This document shows, piece after piece, positions 16,443 through 25,179 of a DNA stretch of 64,000 nt. The stretch spans positions 3,906,501 to 3,970,500 of the forward strand of contig NZ_CP115396.1 of the NCBI RefSeq assembly GCF_027625995.1, given 5' to 3'. The DNA comes from Hymenobacter yonginensis (GTDB lineage: Bacteria; Bacteroidota; Bacteroidia; Cytophagales; Hymenobacteraceae). Below the pieces are notes generated by a model that was given only the letters and a program-made list of their open reading frames with translations, had not been told where the DNA came from and searched no databases. A program made the position numbers and the translations under genes. Each line of letters opens with the position of its first letter. Position 1 is the stretch's first letter.

Positions 16443-16904
16443 CTAATGCTCTTCTACCCAGCTGCGTAGCACACGACCGTCCGGTGTGAGAGCAACCGTC
16501 AGGAAGCGAGGATCAATAATAGACCATCCAACGGGATATTCCAGCAGCTTTACCTGCTGGCCATACGTCCGAAAAAACCGATTACTGCGGGCGTCAAGCT
16601 GCTTCTGTTGGTCTTCGCTCAGGGTCACCGAGTCGGGCCCACGCAGCGAATCAGGCAGGGCCATGGTGGGGGGCAACAAATAGGTTGCTGCTTCCTTGTA
16701 CGGTGCCCCGAGCTTCTGGACAACCTGCTGCCGTGTCATGCCGGCACGAAGATGGTTTTTGATTACATCCTGCACCATGTAGGCGCGGGGATTGCGCGTG
16801 TCTTCCACACCGGAATTTTGCAACCACACTTCCTGATCGAAGGAAGCTGAATGTGAACAGCCCAGCACGAGAAAAGAGAGAACAGCAACTGGTGATAATT
16901 TCAT
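16443..16904 (-). CDS. Lipoprotein with an SmpA/BamE-like segment
   Basis: Starting at the ATG at 16904, the 153-aa protein has a lipoprotein signal (MKLSPVAVLSFLVLGC) with the cysteine at about residue 16. A segment DVIKNHLRAGMTRQQVVQKLGAPY resembles the small outer-membrane SmpA/OmlA (BamE-like) motif in which a helix is followed by GMT..QV...LG.P. The rest is unrecognised. The low-GC flank at 16905-16974 separates it from the next gene. Confidence 0.7.
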   Translation of the reverse strand: MKLSPVAVLSFLVLGCSHSASFDQEVWLQNSGVEDTRNPRAYMVQDVIKNHLRAGMTRQQVVQKLGAPYKEAATYLLPPTMALPDSLRGPDSVTLSEDQQKQLDARSNRFFRTYGQQVKLLEYPVGWSIIDPRFLTVALTPDGRVLRSWVEEH

Positions 16905-16974
16905 GGTACGCAAGGCTTTATATAAACTGATTGCAGGAATTATTCAGGAACCTAAATACTATAACTAACCGGCA

Positions 16975-17535
16975 CTATCCAAGCTGCGCCCGCACTTCCA
17001 TCAACGCAAAGCCCAGCAGGTTGAGGCCGCGCCAGTTGGCCGGATTGGCGGCCTGCGGGTGGCTCTGCGCCATCCCGATGCCCCATACCGGGTCTACAGG
17101 GCTGGCCTCCACCATCACGCGGGCGCCCGTGCCCAACAGAAATGCCCGCAGCGCCGGATGCTGGCTGAACTTGGCCGCATTGCCGCGCACCACCACCGCG
17201 AAGCGGGCGTCATTCCAGCGGGCTTCGTCGAAGTTGCGGACGGTGCAGCCCAGCTTTTTAGCCTGTTCGGGATGGGAGGAAGCCAGAATGGCCTGGCGGG
17301 TGGCTTCGTCCTGAAACAGGCGGGCTTTTTCGGCCATCATGTAGTGCTCGGCGGTGGCGTAGGTGTCGCCATCCAGCTCGAAAGGCGCCGGATACCATTG
17401 GCTGAACACCTCCTTGCCGACGCGGCCAGCCCCGGTATGGCCCCAGAAATACAGATACTTCACAGCCGCCCCAGCCTCCAGATGGTGCAGCAGGCTCTCG
17501 ACGGAACGAATGGCGGGTAAGTCGGCGGCGGGCAT
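16975..17535 (-). CDS. NADAR family protein (YbiA-like)
   Basis: A 186-aa NADAR/YbiA-like protein. Characteristic segments are EVFSQWYPAPFELDGDTYATAEHYMMAEKARLF, the region NDARFAVVVRGNAAKFSQHP, and the C-terminal VDPVWGIGMAQSHPQAANPANWRGLNLLGFALMEVR. Family members act on ADP-ribose-linked or damaged riboflavin-pathway intermediates as N-glycosidases; E. coli YbiA is the reference. The ATG at 17535 is chosen because the upstream frame has no conserved content. It stands alone. Confidence 0.9.
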   Translation of the reverse strand: MPAADLPAIRSVESLLHHLEAGAAVKYLYFWGHTGAGRVGKEVFSQWYPAPFELDGDTYATAEHYMMAEKARLFQDEATRQAILASSHPEQAKKLGCTVRNFDEARWNDARFAVVVRGNAAKFSQHPALRAFLLGTGARVMVEASPVDPVWGIGMAQSHPQAANPANWRGLNLLGFALMEVRAQLG

Positions 17536-17657
17536 GGCAGGTGCGGGGAGGAAGCGCGAATATTTTAGGGCAGCGGGCAGGCCAAAGCTAAACCCATATC
17601 GGCGAACCGCAGTACACCTAGCTATACCTGACTCCCACCTCAACACCCCGACCTCCC

Positions 17658-18158
17658 ATGGCTACTGACCCGAACAACCGCCCCGTGCGCGTCATCAACG
17701 ACGATACCACCGAACAGGAAATGAAGGCCGGCCACCGCACGCCTGGCGGCGACCCACCCAAGAACGAGGATGCCCGCGGCGGCTTCGGCAACCGGGAGGG
17801 CAAGGAAGGCTACGGCACCGACAGCGGCGCGGGCATTTCGGCCGTATCGGTCAACGAAAACGCCGACCGCACCAGCTCGCCGCCCGACAACATGCGCAGC
17901 ACCGACGAAGGCCGCCCCGACCGTCCCAACCAAGACCTGCCCGCCGACGAAGACTCAGATCTGGAAGCCCGCCGCCCCGCCGATGAGCTGGACCGCGACG
18001 ACGCCCGCAGCGGCCCCGATGAAATGTCGGACCCCGACTCCCGGGTAGGCATGGGCCAGATGGAGCGCCCCACCGGCACCAACGCCGACCTCGCCCGCCA
18101 GGGTACCAACGCCGACCTCACCGACCCCGACGCCACCGACACGGCCATCGTGCAGTAG
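17658..18158 (+). CDS. Acidic, intrinsically disordered hydrophilin-like protein
   Basis: The 166-aa product has no hydrophobic segment and no cysteine, and is rich in Asp, Glu, Arg, Gly and Pro (EDSDLEARRPADELDRDDARSG). Near the C-terminus it contains the short tandem GTNADLARQGTNADLTDPD. Such composition is usual for stress-related disordered proteins. No domain is recognised and the function is unknown. Its codon use and terminator make a genuine gene likely. Confidence 0.75.
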   Translation: MATDPNNRPVRVINDDTTEQEMKAGHRTPGGDPPKNEDARGGFGNREGKEGYGTDSGAGISAVSVNENADRTSSPPDNMRSTDEGRPDRPNQDLPADEDSDLEARRPADELDRDDARSGPDEMSDPDSRVGMGQMERPTGTNADLARQGTNADLTDPDATDTAIVQ

Positions 18159-18182
18159 TCGCAGCACTTATTGATAGCACTG

Positions 18183-18217
18183 AAAAGCACCTTTTCCTTC
18201 AGAAAAGGTGCTTTTTT
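18183..18217 (+). terminator. Intrinsic terminator
   Basis: A 14-bp stem (AAAAGCACCTTTTC / GAAAAGGTGCTTTT) with a 5-base loop, followed by T6. Confidence 0.93.
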
Positions 18218-18244
18218 GCGTCTTCCTGCTTTTCCGATACCCCT

Positions 18245-18946
18245 ATGGCCCGCTACGCCTCTACCGACCTGCACGGCTGCCTGGCCACCTTCCGGCACCT
18301 GCTGGAGCACACGCTGCACCTGCAGCCCACCGACGAGCTCTATCTGCTGGGCGACTACGTCAACAAAGGCCCCGACAGCCGCGGCGTGCTCGACTACCTG
18401 ATGCAGCTGACCGCCCGCGGCTACCAGATGTACTGCCTGCGCGGCAACCACGACCAGGAGCTGCTCGACGCGGCGCAGGGGCGGCACCAGCTCACCTGGG
18501 CCTCTGCCGCCGACCGCCAGCAAACACTGGCCAGCTTCGGCATAGCGCGGCCCGAGGACCTGGCGCCGCGCTACCTGCGCTGGCTGAGCGAGCTGCCGCA
18601 CCAACTCGATATTCCGGGCTTCACGCTGGTGCACGCCGGCTACGACTTCCGGCTACCACCCGCCCAGATGCGCCACGACTGGCACACCATGCTCAATGTC
18701 AAGCAGTTTACCCTGGATACCTCGCGCCTGCAAGGCCGGCGCCTGCTGCACGGCCACGTGCCCACCCCCACCGCCGAGGTGCAGCGCCGCGTGCAGGCCC
18801 GGTCCGGCGCTATCGGGCTGGACACGGGCTGCGTGTACCGCCACAACCCGGAGCTGGCCCACTTGGCGGCCCTCAACCTCGACACGTTGGAGCTGACGCT
18901 GGTGCCCAACCGCGAAGCGCCGTATACCATAGCCCGCCGCGCCTAG
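18245..18946 (+). CDS. Calcineurin-like metallophosphoesterase (PPP-type phosphatase)
   Basis: A 233-aa metallophosphoesterase. Motifs in order: STDLHGCLATF (DxHG), LLGDYVNKGPDSRGVLDYL (GDxxxxG), LRGNHDQE (GNHD), the histidine in TLVHAGYD, and LLHGHVPT (GHxP). This is the bacterial serine/threonine protein phosphatase or diadenosine-tetraphosphatase type. The substrate cannot be decided from sequence. It follows a terminator closely and is itself closed by a long hairpin. Confidence 0.92.
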   Translation: MARYASTDLHGCLATFRHLLEHTLHLQPTDELYLLGDYVNKGPDSRGVLDYLMQLTARGYQMYCLRGNHDQELLDAAQGRHQLTWASAADRQQTLASFGIARPEDLAPRYLRWLSELPHQLDIPGFTLVHAGYDFRLPPAQMRHDWHTMLNVKQFTLDTSRLQGRRLLHGHVPTPTAEVQRRVQARSGAIGLDTGCVYRHNPELAHLAALNLDTLELTLVPNREAPYTIARRA

Positions 18947-18965
18947 CGGCGGTGTAATCAGCGGC

Positions 18966-19011
18966 GCGCCCCCGTCTGCCCCAGCCGTTGGTGGGTGGCA
19001 GACGGGGGCGC
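18966..19011. terminator. 15-bp hairpin after the phosphatase gene
   Basis: The arms GCGCCCCCGTCTGCC (18966-18980) and its complement (18997-19011) are perfect. A T-rich stretch follows a few bases later on the plus strand. Confidence 0.75.
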
Positions 19012-19296
19012 ATGTCATTTCCTCAATAGCACTTATCGGTTATCGGGACGAATTATTTTTGCACCATTCCTACCCATCGTTACACCTTTTCCAAATCAAA
19101 ACAATTCATAATACCATTTTTTACCCACTCATATAAACATCTTTAGCAAAATACATTTCCTGAAAAAATCTATTACATAAAACCTAAACAACTATCACAA
19201 CGACTTCAAAACGTCATTTTTAACGCTTTAATGGCTTAAACAGCCTACTTCAGCTACAATACCGGAAATGATAATACAAATTTCATTTGTGGCGAA
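19012..19296. other. AT-rich gene-free region upstream of a T9SS cargo gene
   Basis: This stretch is strikingly AT-rich compared with its neighbours and has no credible reading frame. It ends in a consensus promoter. It may serve as an upstream activating or regulatory region for the following surface-protein gene. Confidence 0.5.
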
Positions 19297-19327
19297 TTTG
19301 CGCAAATAAATTTCCCCTCTATATTTG
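19297..19327 (+). promoter_or_regulatory. Consensus Bacteroidota promoter
   Basis: TTTG at 19297-19300 and TATATTTG at 19320-19327 are separated by exactly 19 bases, an ideal TTG-19-TAnnTTTG promoter. The start of transcription would be near 19333, leaving an untranslated leader of about 220 bases before the ATG at 19551. Confidence 0.8.
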
Positions 19328-19409
19328 ACGAATTATATAACACGAAATTCTAACAGAACCAACTCAATTAAACTTTGCAAAGACGCGCCAGTAGCTGAGC
19401 GCATCTCTT

Positions 19410-19482
19410 GCCGGGTTGGGTGTGGACTGTGCGGTACGCCGGCCACAGGCTGGCGGGGTAGGCTGCCCGACTGCAGCCCGGC
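19410..19482 (+). promoter_or_regulatory. Candidate structured 5' leader
   Basis: GCCGGG (19410-19415) can pair with CCCGGC (19477-19482). Inside lies the hairpin CGCCGGCC-ACA-GGCTGGCG (19437-19455). A competing hairpin GGCTGC / GCAGCC (19461-19478) uses bases of the outer helix. No known riboswitch is recognised. Confidence 0.35.
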
Positions 19483-19550
19483 AACAGACCGGAGCAGGGC
19501 GCCGAAGAGGGGTACACGTTTTCTGTCATGTTCGCTTACCAATCAGAGGG

Positions 19551-22052
19551 ATGAAAAGAACACTACTTTCTATGTCGGGCCCGTCGCTGAAGTGCCTGTG
19601 GGGCATGGTAGCCGGCTCGTTGCTGCTAGCGGCGCCGGCCTGGGCCGCGGCCCCGGTGGTGAAGACGGTGGGAGCCGCCGGCTCCTACGCCACCATTGCG
19701 CAGGCTCTGGCCTCTGTGCCGGCCACCTTGTCGCAGCCAATTGAAATTCAACTGCTTGATGCCAGCTACACCGAAAACGTGCTGATCAATAAGGCCGGCA
19801 CCGCCACCAATACCATCACCATCCGCCCGGCGGCCGGCGTGGCGGCTGAAATTACCGGCACGCTCACGTTTGGGGCCGGCAGCCGCTACGTGGTCGTGAG
19901 CGGCCACAACGGCACCAACGCCCGCACGCTCACGCTGCGCCAGCCGGCCATCAGCCGGGCCACGGTGGTGTTTGAGGACGATGCCGCCGACAACCGCCTC
20001 AGCCAGACCCGCGTGCTGGGCAGCTGCCAGCAGCCCGGCCTGGGCGTGGTCACCATCGGCAACGCGGCAACGGCCGGCAACGACCGTAACACGCTCATTG
20101 ACAACCTGATTGCCAACGCTTCGGCGGCGCTGCCCAAAACGCTGATCTACGCCTTCAACATCGTGCCGGAGGCGCTCAACGAGAGCATCAGCATTACCGA
20201 CAACGACCTGGCTAACTTCACGGCTTTCGGCCTGCAGGTGCAGAGCGGCAACGGCTCAAACTGGAACATCTCCAACAACGACTTCTTCTACGACCAGGCC
20301 ACCACGCCCACGTCGATGCAGACGGCCATTGACTTCGAGCCCGGCACGCTGTCCGACAACAACGTCATCAGCGGCAACAGCATCGGGGGGCGCGCCGCGG
20401 CGGCCAGCGGCGGCACCTGGGTGAACACCAGCGCCGAGTTCCGGGGCATCGTGGTGGGCTGCGGCAGCGGCATCAGCACCACCATCAGCAACAACCTGGT
20501 GAGCAACGTGAGCCTCACCAGCACCACCCAGCCTCTGACGGCGCTGCGCCTGGAGGATGGCCTGACCGCCGTGGCCGGCAACAACGTCACGAACGTAACC
20601 AACAGCGGCCAGGGCGGCGTCATCAGCCTCAACTCGCGCACCGACACGGATTTGGTGAACTTCACGGTGGCCAGCGGCCAGATTGTGAACGTGGAGCCGG
20701 GCGGCATCCTGACCCTGACCGGCAACCTGCGCAACGACGGCGTGCTGAAAAACGCCGGCGACGTGCTGGTGACCGGCAGCTTCCTGAACAGCGCCTCGGG
20801 CACCTACAACCAGACCTCGGGCACGCTGGAAATCAAAGGCGACATGAACAACCAGGGCGGCACGTTTACCAGCGTGGGCGGCCTGGTGAAGCTGACCGGC
20901 AGCGGCCCGCAGTTGGTGAGCGGCGGCGTGTATTTCAACCTGGAAATCAACGGCGCCGGCACCAAAACCATCACCAACGATGCCGACATCATCAGCCAGC
21001 TCACGCTCACGAGCGGCATTCTGGCCACGGGCCCGCATACGCTGGAGCTGCTGGAACAGGCCAACATCACGGAGTCGGACGCGAGCTACGTGCTGGGCCG
21101 GCTGCTGGCCAGCCGCACCGTGCGGGCCAACAACACTGAGCTGTTTGGCGGCCTGGGCCTGGAAATGACGCCCGCCGCCAGCTCCGTGCTGCCCGGCGCA
21201 ACCGACGTGCTGCGCGTGACGGGCACGGCCGCCAGCGGCTCTAACGGCAACCAAGGCATTAAGCGCTATTACGACGTGACAGCCGCCACCCCCAGCGGCC
21301 TGAACCTGAGCCTCGTGATGCACTATTTCACGCACGAGCTCAACGGCATTGCGCCGGCCAACCTGCGCTTCTTTAAATCAACAGACGCCGGGGTGAACTG
21401 GCAGCCGCGCGGCATCAGCAGCAGCGGCCCCGGCTACGCCCAGCTCAACGGCGTGGATGGCTTCTCACGCTGGACCCTCGGCGACGTGCAACGGCCGCTG
21501 CCGGTGGGCCTGACCTCGCTGCGGGCAGTGCGCCAGGGCCAGCAGGCGCTGGTTTCCTGGACGACGGCCTCCGAAGTCAACAACCGCGGCTTCGAAGTGG
21601 AAGTGAGCACCGATGGCCGGCAGTTCCGGGGCCTGGGCTTCGTGCCCGGCCAGGAGGGCCCATCCACCCAGGCCCGCGCCTACCAGTTCCTAGATCGTGA
21701 GGCCAACAAGCAGGGCCTGCGCTACTACCGCCTGCGCCAGGAAGACCAGGACGGCAAAACCAGCTACTTCGGCCCTGTTACGGTATCGTTCCAGGAAGCC
21801 CAGGCCACGCAGCTGGCCGCCTATCCTACGGCCTTCAGCGGCCGCCTCACCGTGGAGCTAACCACGCCCACCGCCACGCCGGTAGCCTTCTCGCTCACCG
21901 ACGCCCTGGGCCGGGTGGTCTGGCAGCAAACCCAGCCCATAGCCGCTGGCCTCAGCCAACTGGACTTGGCCCCACAGTGCCCTGCTGGCACCTACACCCT
22001 CACGGCCCGCCTCAATGGCACCGTGCTCCGCCAGCGCGTAGTACGCCAGTAG
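19551..22052 (+). CDS. Exported beta-helix-like protein with T9SS type A sorting domain
   Basis: The ATG at 19551 gives 833 aa beginning with a signal peptide (MKRTLLSMSGPSLKCLWGMVAGSLLLAAPAWAA). The first half has the asparagine-rich repeated strands of a right-handed beta-helix (NVLINKAGTATNTITIRPA, SGNSIGGRAAA, NLVSNVSLTSTTQP). A block of about 100 aa near the C-terminus (TSLRAVRQGQQALVSWTTASEVNNRGFEVEVSTDG) is the usual linker module of these proteins. The last 80 residues (AYPTAFSGRLTVELTTP...GTYTLTARLNGTVLRQRVVRQ) form a type IX sorting signal. It should be secreted and attached to the cell surface; the binding target is unknown. Confidence 0.88.
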   Translation: MKRTLLSMSGPSLKCLWGMVAGSLLLAAPAWAAAPVVKTVGAAGSYATIAQALASVPATLSQPIEIQLLDASYTENVLINKAGTATNTITIRPAAGVAAEITGTLTFGAGSRYVVVSGHNGTNARTLTLRQPAISRATVVFEDDAADNRLSQTRVLGSCQQPGLGVVTIGNAATAGNDRNTLIDNLIANASAALPKTLIYAFNIVPEALNESISITDNDLANFTAFGLQVQSGNGSNWNISNNDFFYDQATTPTSMQTAIDFEPGTLSDNNVISGNSIGGRAAAASGGTWVNTSAEFRGIVVGCGSGISTTISNNLVSNVSLTSTTQPLTALRLEDGLTAVAGNNVTNVTNSGQGGVISLNSRTDTDLVNFTVASGQIVNVEPGGILTLTGNLRNDGVLKNAGDVLVTGSFLNSASGTYNQTSGTLEIKGDMNNQGGTFTSVGGLVKLTGSGPQLVSGGVYFNLEINGAGTKTITNDADIISQLTLTSGILATGPHTLELLEQANITESDASYVLGRLLASRTVRANNTELFGGLGLEMTPAASSVLPGATDVLRVTGTAASGSNGNQGIKRYYDVTAATPSGLNLSLVMHYFTHELNGIAPANLRFFKSTDAGVNWQPRGISSSGPGYAQLNGVDGFSRWTLGDVQRPLPVGLTSLRAVRQGQQALVSWTTASEVNNRGFEVEVSTDGRQFRGLGFVPGQEGPSTQARAYQFLDREANKQGLRYYRLRQEDQDGKTSYFGPVTVSFQEAQATQLAAYPTAFSGRLTVELTTPTATPVAFSLTDALGRVVWQQTQPIAAGLSQLDLAPQCPAGTYTLTARLNGTVLRQRVVRQ

Positions 22053-22074
22053 CAACCTGGTTTTCAGGCTGCTC

Positions 22075-22110
22075 ACAGCGCCGCTCCTGCAAGGGCGGCG
22101 CTGTTTTTTT
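22075..22110 (+). terminator. Intrinsic terminator
   Basis: The hairpin ACAGCGCCGC...GCGGCGCTGT is followed by T7. Confidence 0.93.
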
Positions 22111-22134
22111 GGGGGTATTAGGAGCTGCCGGCCC

Positions 22135-22239
22135 GATGTAGAGACGCCATACTTTGCGTCTCGTCGCTGAACGACTGGAAGCGCGCTGGCTGAACTACAT
22201 CAGCAACGACGAGACGCAAAGTATGGCGTCTCTACATCG
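22135..22239. repeat. Near-perfect inverted repeat, family B
   Basis: The arms at 22135-22166 and 22207-22239 are reverse complements over about 32 bases (GATGTAGAGACGCCATACTT...). The spacer is 40 bases. It lies between a terminator and the next gene. Confidence 0.9.
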
Positions 22240-22309
22240 TCACTATCTTGAAAGAGCCTTGCTTACAGCAACTTATTTTCAGAGTGGCGGCTGAACCGGA
22301 AACGGAGGC

Positions 22310-23422
22310 ATGATTCGTGTAGCAGGGGCCGCGGTTATACTTTCTACTCCTTACTTCCTGGTTATGCCTGCTTCCTACGCCTCTGCCGACGTGTTGCCGC
22401 GGCCCCATTTGCCCCATCCTGCGGCCCTGCCGGCCCCGCGTCGCAAGCGGGCCTGGGTGAAGGAACGGGCGTTTCTGGTGCAGAACATCGTGCGCGGCAA
22501 CGTGCTGCACAACACCGGCGGGGCGCTGCACGTGATGCGCCTGCTCACGCTGCACAAGATGCCCGCCGGCCTGCTCGGCCCCGAGCACCCCTGGGTGACA
22601 GGCCAGATGCCCGCCGGCCAGGGCGCCGTGTGGCCCCGCAACGTGGTGTTCCGGACGGAGCCCGCCACCAACTGGGCCCAGCCCGACTACACCCCGGAGC
22701 CCGACGACATCATCGCCGGCAAGGTGGGCAAGTTTCTGGCCACGATGGTCAGCAAATCGGTGCCGACGCCGGAGATTCCGCACGGCACGCGCCGTCGCAT
22801 GCCCCACGCCATCAACTACCTGCACGGCGCCGTGCACTACAACGGCCTCACGCTGCTGTTCAACCACTTCGCCGAAGCCCTGCAGTACCTCGCCGACCCA
22901 CGCTTCCGCCGGGAGCTGCGCCGCCTGATCCGCACGGAGCACCGCGAAGTGACGCTGGTATTCCGGGAGCGAAACTACGACCCCGTGGAATACGCCTATT
23001 TCTCGGCTTTCGTGATGTCACACCTGCCGTGGTTTGCCAACGTGAATGGGGCCCAACGCCGCGTCATGTGGGGCAACCCCTCGCCTTACCCGGCCGTGAA
23101 CATCATCAACGGCAACTGGGTGGCCGACACCGAGCGCCTGCGCCACGGCGACACCCACAGCATCGTGCGGGAGCCCGTAGTGCCGGGCCTCTACTTCCAG
23201 GGCGACTACGGCGTGCCCACCCGCGGCGCCAACCGCCTCGAAAAAACCCACGCCTTCCTCATCAACAACTGGGTGCGGCGGCGCGGCTTCCGCGGCGGCC
23301 TCTACTTCGTAGACCGGCGCAAGATTGAAGCCGAGCGCTACCGCCAGTACCAGGCCACCGGCGGCCAGAACTTCGCTGGCAATGAGCTGATTGAAAACCC
23401 GCTGCGGCGTCGTACCAAGTAA
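22310..23422 (+). CDS. Unrecognised 370-aa protein
   Basis: I do not recognise this protein. It is basic and rich in Arg, His and Asn, without clear membrane segments apart from a weakly hydrophobic N-terminus (MIRVAGAAVILSTPYFLVMPASYASA). Notable segments are the central INYLHGAVHYNGLTLLFNHFAEALQYLADPRFRRELRR and the C-terminal NIINGNWVADTERLRHGDTHSIVREPVVPGLYFQGDYGVPTRGANRLEKTHAFLINNW. The start could also be the second methionine at 22364. The frame is long, GC-typical and flanked by hairpins, so it is a real gene. No neighbour suggests a role. Confidence 0.75.
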   Translation: MIRVAGAAVILSTPYFLVMPASYASADVLPRPHLPHPAALPAPRRKRAWVKERAFLVQNIVRGNVLHNTGGALHVMRLLTLHKMPAGLLGPEHPWVTGQMPAGQGAVWPRNVVFRTEPATNWAQPDYTPEPDDIIAGKVGKFLATMVSKSVPTPEIPHGTRRRMPHAINYLHGAVHYNGLTLLFNHFAEALQYLADPRFRRELRRLIRTEHREVTLVFRERNYDPVEYAYFSAFVMSHLPWFANVNGAQRRVMWGNPSPYPAVNIINGNWVADTERLRHGDTHSIVREPVVPGLYFQGDYGVPTRGANRLEKTHAFLINNWVRRRGFRGGLYFVDRRKIEAERYRQYQATGGQNFAGNELIENPLRRRTK

Positions 23423-23487
23423 TGAGGTGATGAGGTGATGGGGTGAAAAGTAGCACGTCATAACCCACATCACTTCATCACCCAATC
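23423..23487. repeat. Inverted word array of GATGAGGTGATG type
   Basis: GTGATGAGGTGATGGGGTGA on the left pairs with CATCACTTCATCACCC on the right. It occupies the whole gap between two convergent genes and contains stop triplets in several frames. Confidence 0.7.
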
Positions 23488-24222
23488 TCACACCTTATCC
23501 TGCCGGATCAACTTTCGGTACACCTGCACCATGCGCTGCTGCGACATGCCGAGGCGGTACATGGCCGTGATGAGGTAGTAGATGCCCTGCAGCCGCCACA
23601 CGCCGTTTTCGCGGTATTTGCGGGCTGAGGTGACGATGTAGTGCGGCAGCACCCGTAGCGGCGCCACTTGGCGCAGGCGGCGCGTAATTTCCTGATCCTC
23701 AAACACCACCATATCCTCGCGGTAGCCCCCAGCCTGCCCGAATACGTCGCGCCGCACAAACAGGCTCTGGTCGCCGAAGCGGAAAACCTCTTGCGGAAAG
23801 CGGGTGAACCAGGCATTCAGGGCCAGAAACCAGCTGGGATGGTCGAAGCGCAGGCGGTAGCCGCCGCAGCCCGCGCCCCCCGCCACCGCCGCCCGGATGT
23901 GCGCGGTAAAGCCGGCCGGCGGGTAGGTATCGGCGTGCAGGAAATACAGGATGCTGCCCGTAGCAGCTGCGGCCCCGAAGTTCAGCTGGGCGGCCCGGCC
24001 CTTGCGTGGGCACAGCAGCACCTGGGCCCCGGCGGCGGCGGCTTCGGCGGCCGTGGCATCGGGGCTGTGGCCGTCTATCACCAGCAGCTCCAGCGCTTCA
24101 TCGGTTCCGGCAGCTTCGTGTAGGTGGCGCAGCAGCGGCCCGATGTGGCCGGCTTCCTTGTATGTAGGAATGATGATGCTGATAAGCGCCGGCCCGGTTG
24201 CCGCAACAGGAGCAGGAGTCAT
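23488..24222 (-). CDS. Family 2 glycosyltransferase (TIGR04283-like)
   Basis: A 244-aa GT-A glycosyltransferase. The N-terminal ISIIIPTYKEAGHIGPLLRHL is the nucleotide-sugar entry motif, LLVIDGHSPDATAAEA and LYFLHADTYPP hold the metal-binding region (DxD-like HAD), and FEDQEITRRLRQV is the acceptor-side ED motif. The pattern fits the TIGR04283 group named after arsenosugar biosynthesis. No arsenic genes are nearby, so that assignment of role is weak. The ATG at 24222 is preferred over the GTG at 24228. Confidence 0.85.
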   Translation of the reverse strand: MTPAPVAATGPALISIIIPTYKEAGHIGPLLRHLHEAAGTDEALELLVIDGHSPDATAAEAAAAGAQVLLCPRKGRAAQLNFGAAAATGSILYFLHADTYPPAGFTAHIRAAVAGGAGCGGYRLRFDHPSWFLALNAWFTRFPQEVFRFGDQSLFVRRDVFGQAGGYREDMVVFEDQEITRRLRQVAPLRVLPHYIVTSARKYRENGVWRLQGIYYLITAMYRLGMSQQRMVQVYRKLIRQDKV

Positions 24223-24234
24223 GCGCACGTCAGG

Positions 24235-24370
24235 AAGTATTTAGTAGGGAGTAATGAGTAGTAAGAATGGGGTAGTGAGCAGTAGAAAATACTGGAACAC
24301 TCTCATACTGCTCCTTATGAGACACTTACTACTCTGTATTGTCTACTCAATACTATCTACTCCACACCAA
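24235..24370. repeat. Intergenic word array (AGTAATGAGTAGTAAG type)
   Basis: Left words such as AGTAGGGAGTAATGAGTAGTAAG are answered on the right by CTTACTACTCTG, GTCTACTCAATAC and CTACTCC. The stretch can fold on itself imperfectly and is AT-rich. It separates the glycosyltransferase gene from the anti-sigma-like gene. Confidence 0.6.
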
Positions 24371-24374
24371 ATAC

Positions 24375-25166
24375 TCACTTGCTATTCAGCACGTTGGCTT
24401 GCAGCACGGCTTTGGCGTCGAGGCGGTAGGGGTTGCGAGGGTTCTGGGCTACGGCCTGCAGAGTGGTGCGGGCCTGCGGCAGCTGGCCGGTGCGCCACTG
24501 CGCCATCCCCAATTGATACTGCGCCTTGGCGGCCAGCGCCGAGCCTGGCTGCCGGCTGGCCCGCAGCAGATAGGGGCGGGCGGCGGCAGCCTCATCCTGG
24601 CGCAGCAGCGTGACGCCGGTGTAGTAGAGCAGGGTGTCGGGGCCGAGGCTGTTTTCGGAGATGCGGCGCAGCGAGTGCAACGCGGCGGGGTAGTGGCCGT
24701 CGCGGTACTGCTGCATGGCTTCGCGCAGAAACGGGTTACCGACGCGCTGGGCGGCGGCTTCCGTCAGGCCCGGATCGGGCGTGTAGTAGCGGGTCCAGGC
24801 CTCCTCGGCGCTGATGGCGTGCGGGCGCAGCAGCAGCCACAGCCCTACGCCCAGCAGCAGCAGCAGCAGCAGCACGCCGCCGGCCACGCCCCAGCGCACC
24901 TGCTGGCGGCGGCGGCGGCGCTGCACGCGCTGCAGCGCATGCTGGCGCTGGTCGAGGCGCTTGTCGAGGCCGGCGAGGCGGTGGCGCAGGGTTTCGTGGC
25001 CGGCCACCCAGCGCAGGTCGGCCGTAAACCGCTCGTAACGCTCGTAAGCCGTGCTGAGCTGCTCGTCCTGCTCCAGACGCAGCTCAAAGGCTTCCTGCTC
25101 GCTATCCGACATCTGCCCATCGGCAAAGCGTTCCAGCTCATCGAGGTAGGGGCGCAGGTCAGGCAT
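24375..25166 (-). CDS. Membrane anti-sigma-like protein with TPR-like periplasmic domain
   Basis: The 263-aa protein has a short cytoplasmic N-terminus (LDELERFADGQMSDSEQEAFELRLEQDEQL) resembling the zinc-less anti-sigma domain of Bacteroidota. A leucine-only membrane helix follows (GGVLLLLLLLGVGLWLLL), encoded by a run of CAG/CTG codons. The C-terminal half has TPR-like helices (AMQQYRDGHYPAALHSLRRI, AQYQLGMAQWRTGQLPQA). It lies directly downstream of a sigma-factor gene, which supports a role as its regulator; that role is inferred. Confidence 0.8.
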   Translation of the reverse strand: MPDLRPYLDELERFADGQMSDSEQEAFELRLEQDEQLSTAYERYERFTADLRWVAGHETLRHRLAGLDKRLDQRQHALQRVQRRRRRQQVRWGVAGGVLLLLLLLGVGLWLLLRPHAISAEEAWTRYYTPDPGLTEAAAQRVGNPFLREAMQQYRDGHYPAALHSLRRISENSLGPDTLLYYTGVTLLRQDEAAAARPYLLRASRQPGSALAAKAQYQLGMAQWRTGQLPQARTTLQAVAQNPRNPYRLDAKAVLQANVLNSK

Positions 25167-25179
25167 ATATTTTTTAGGG

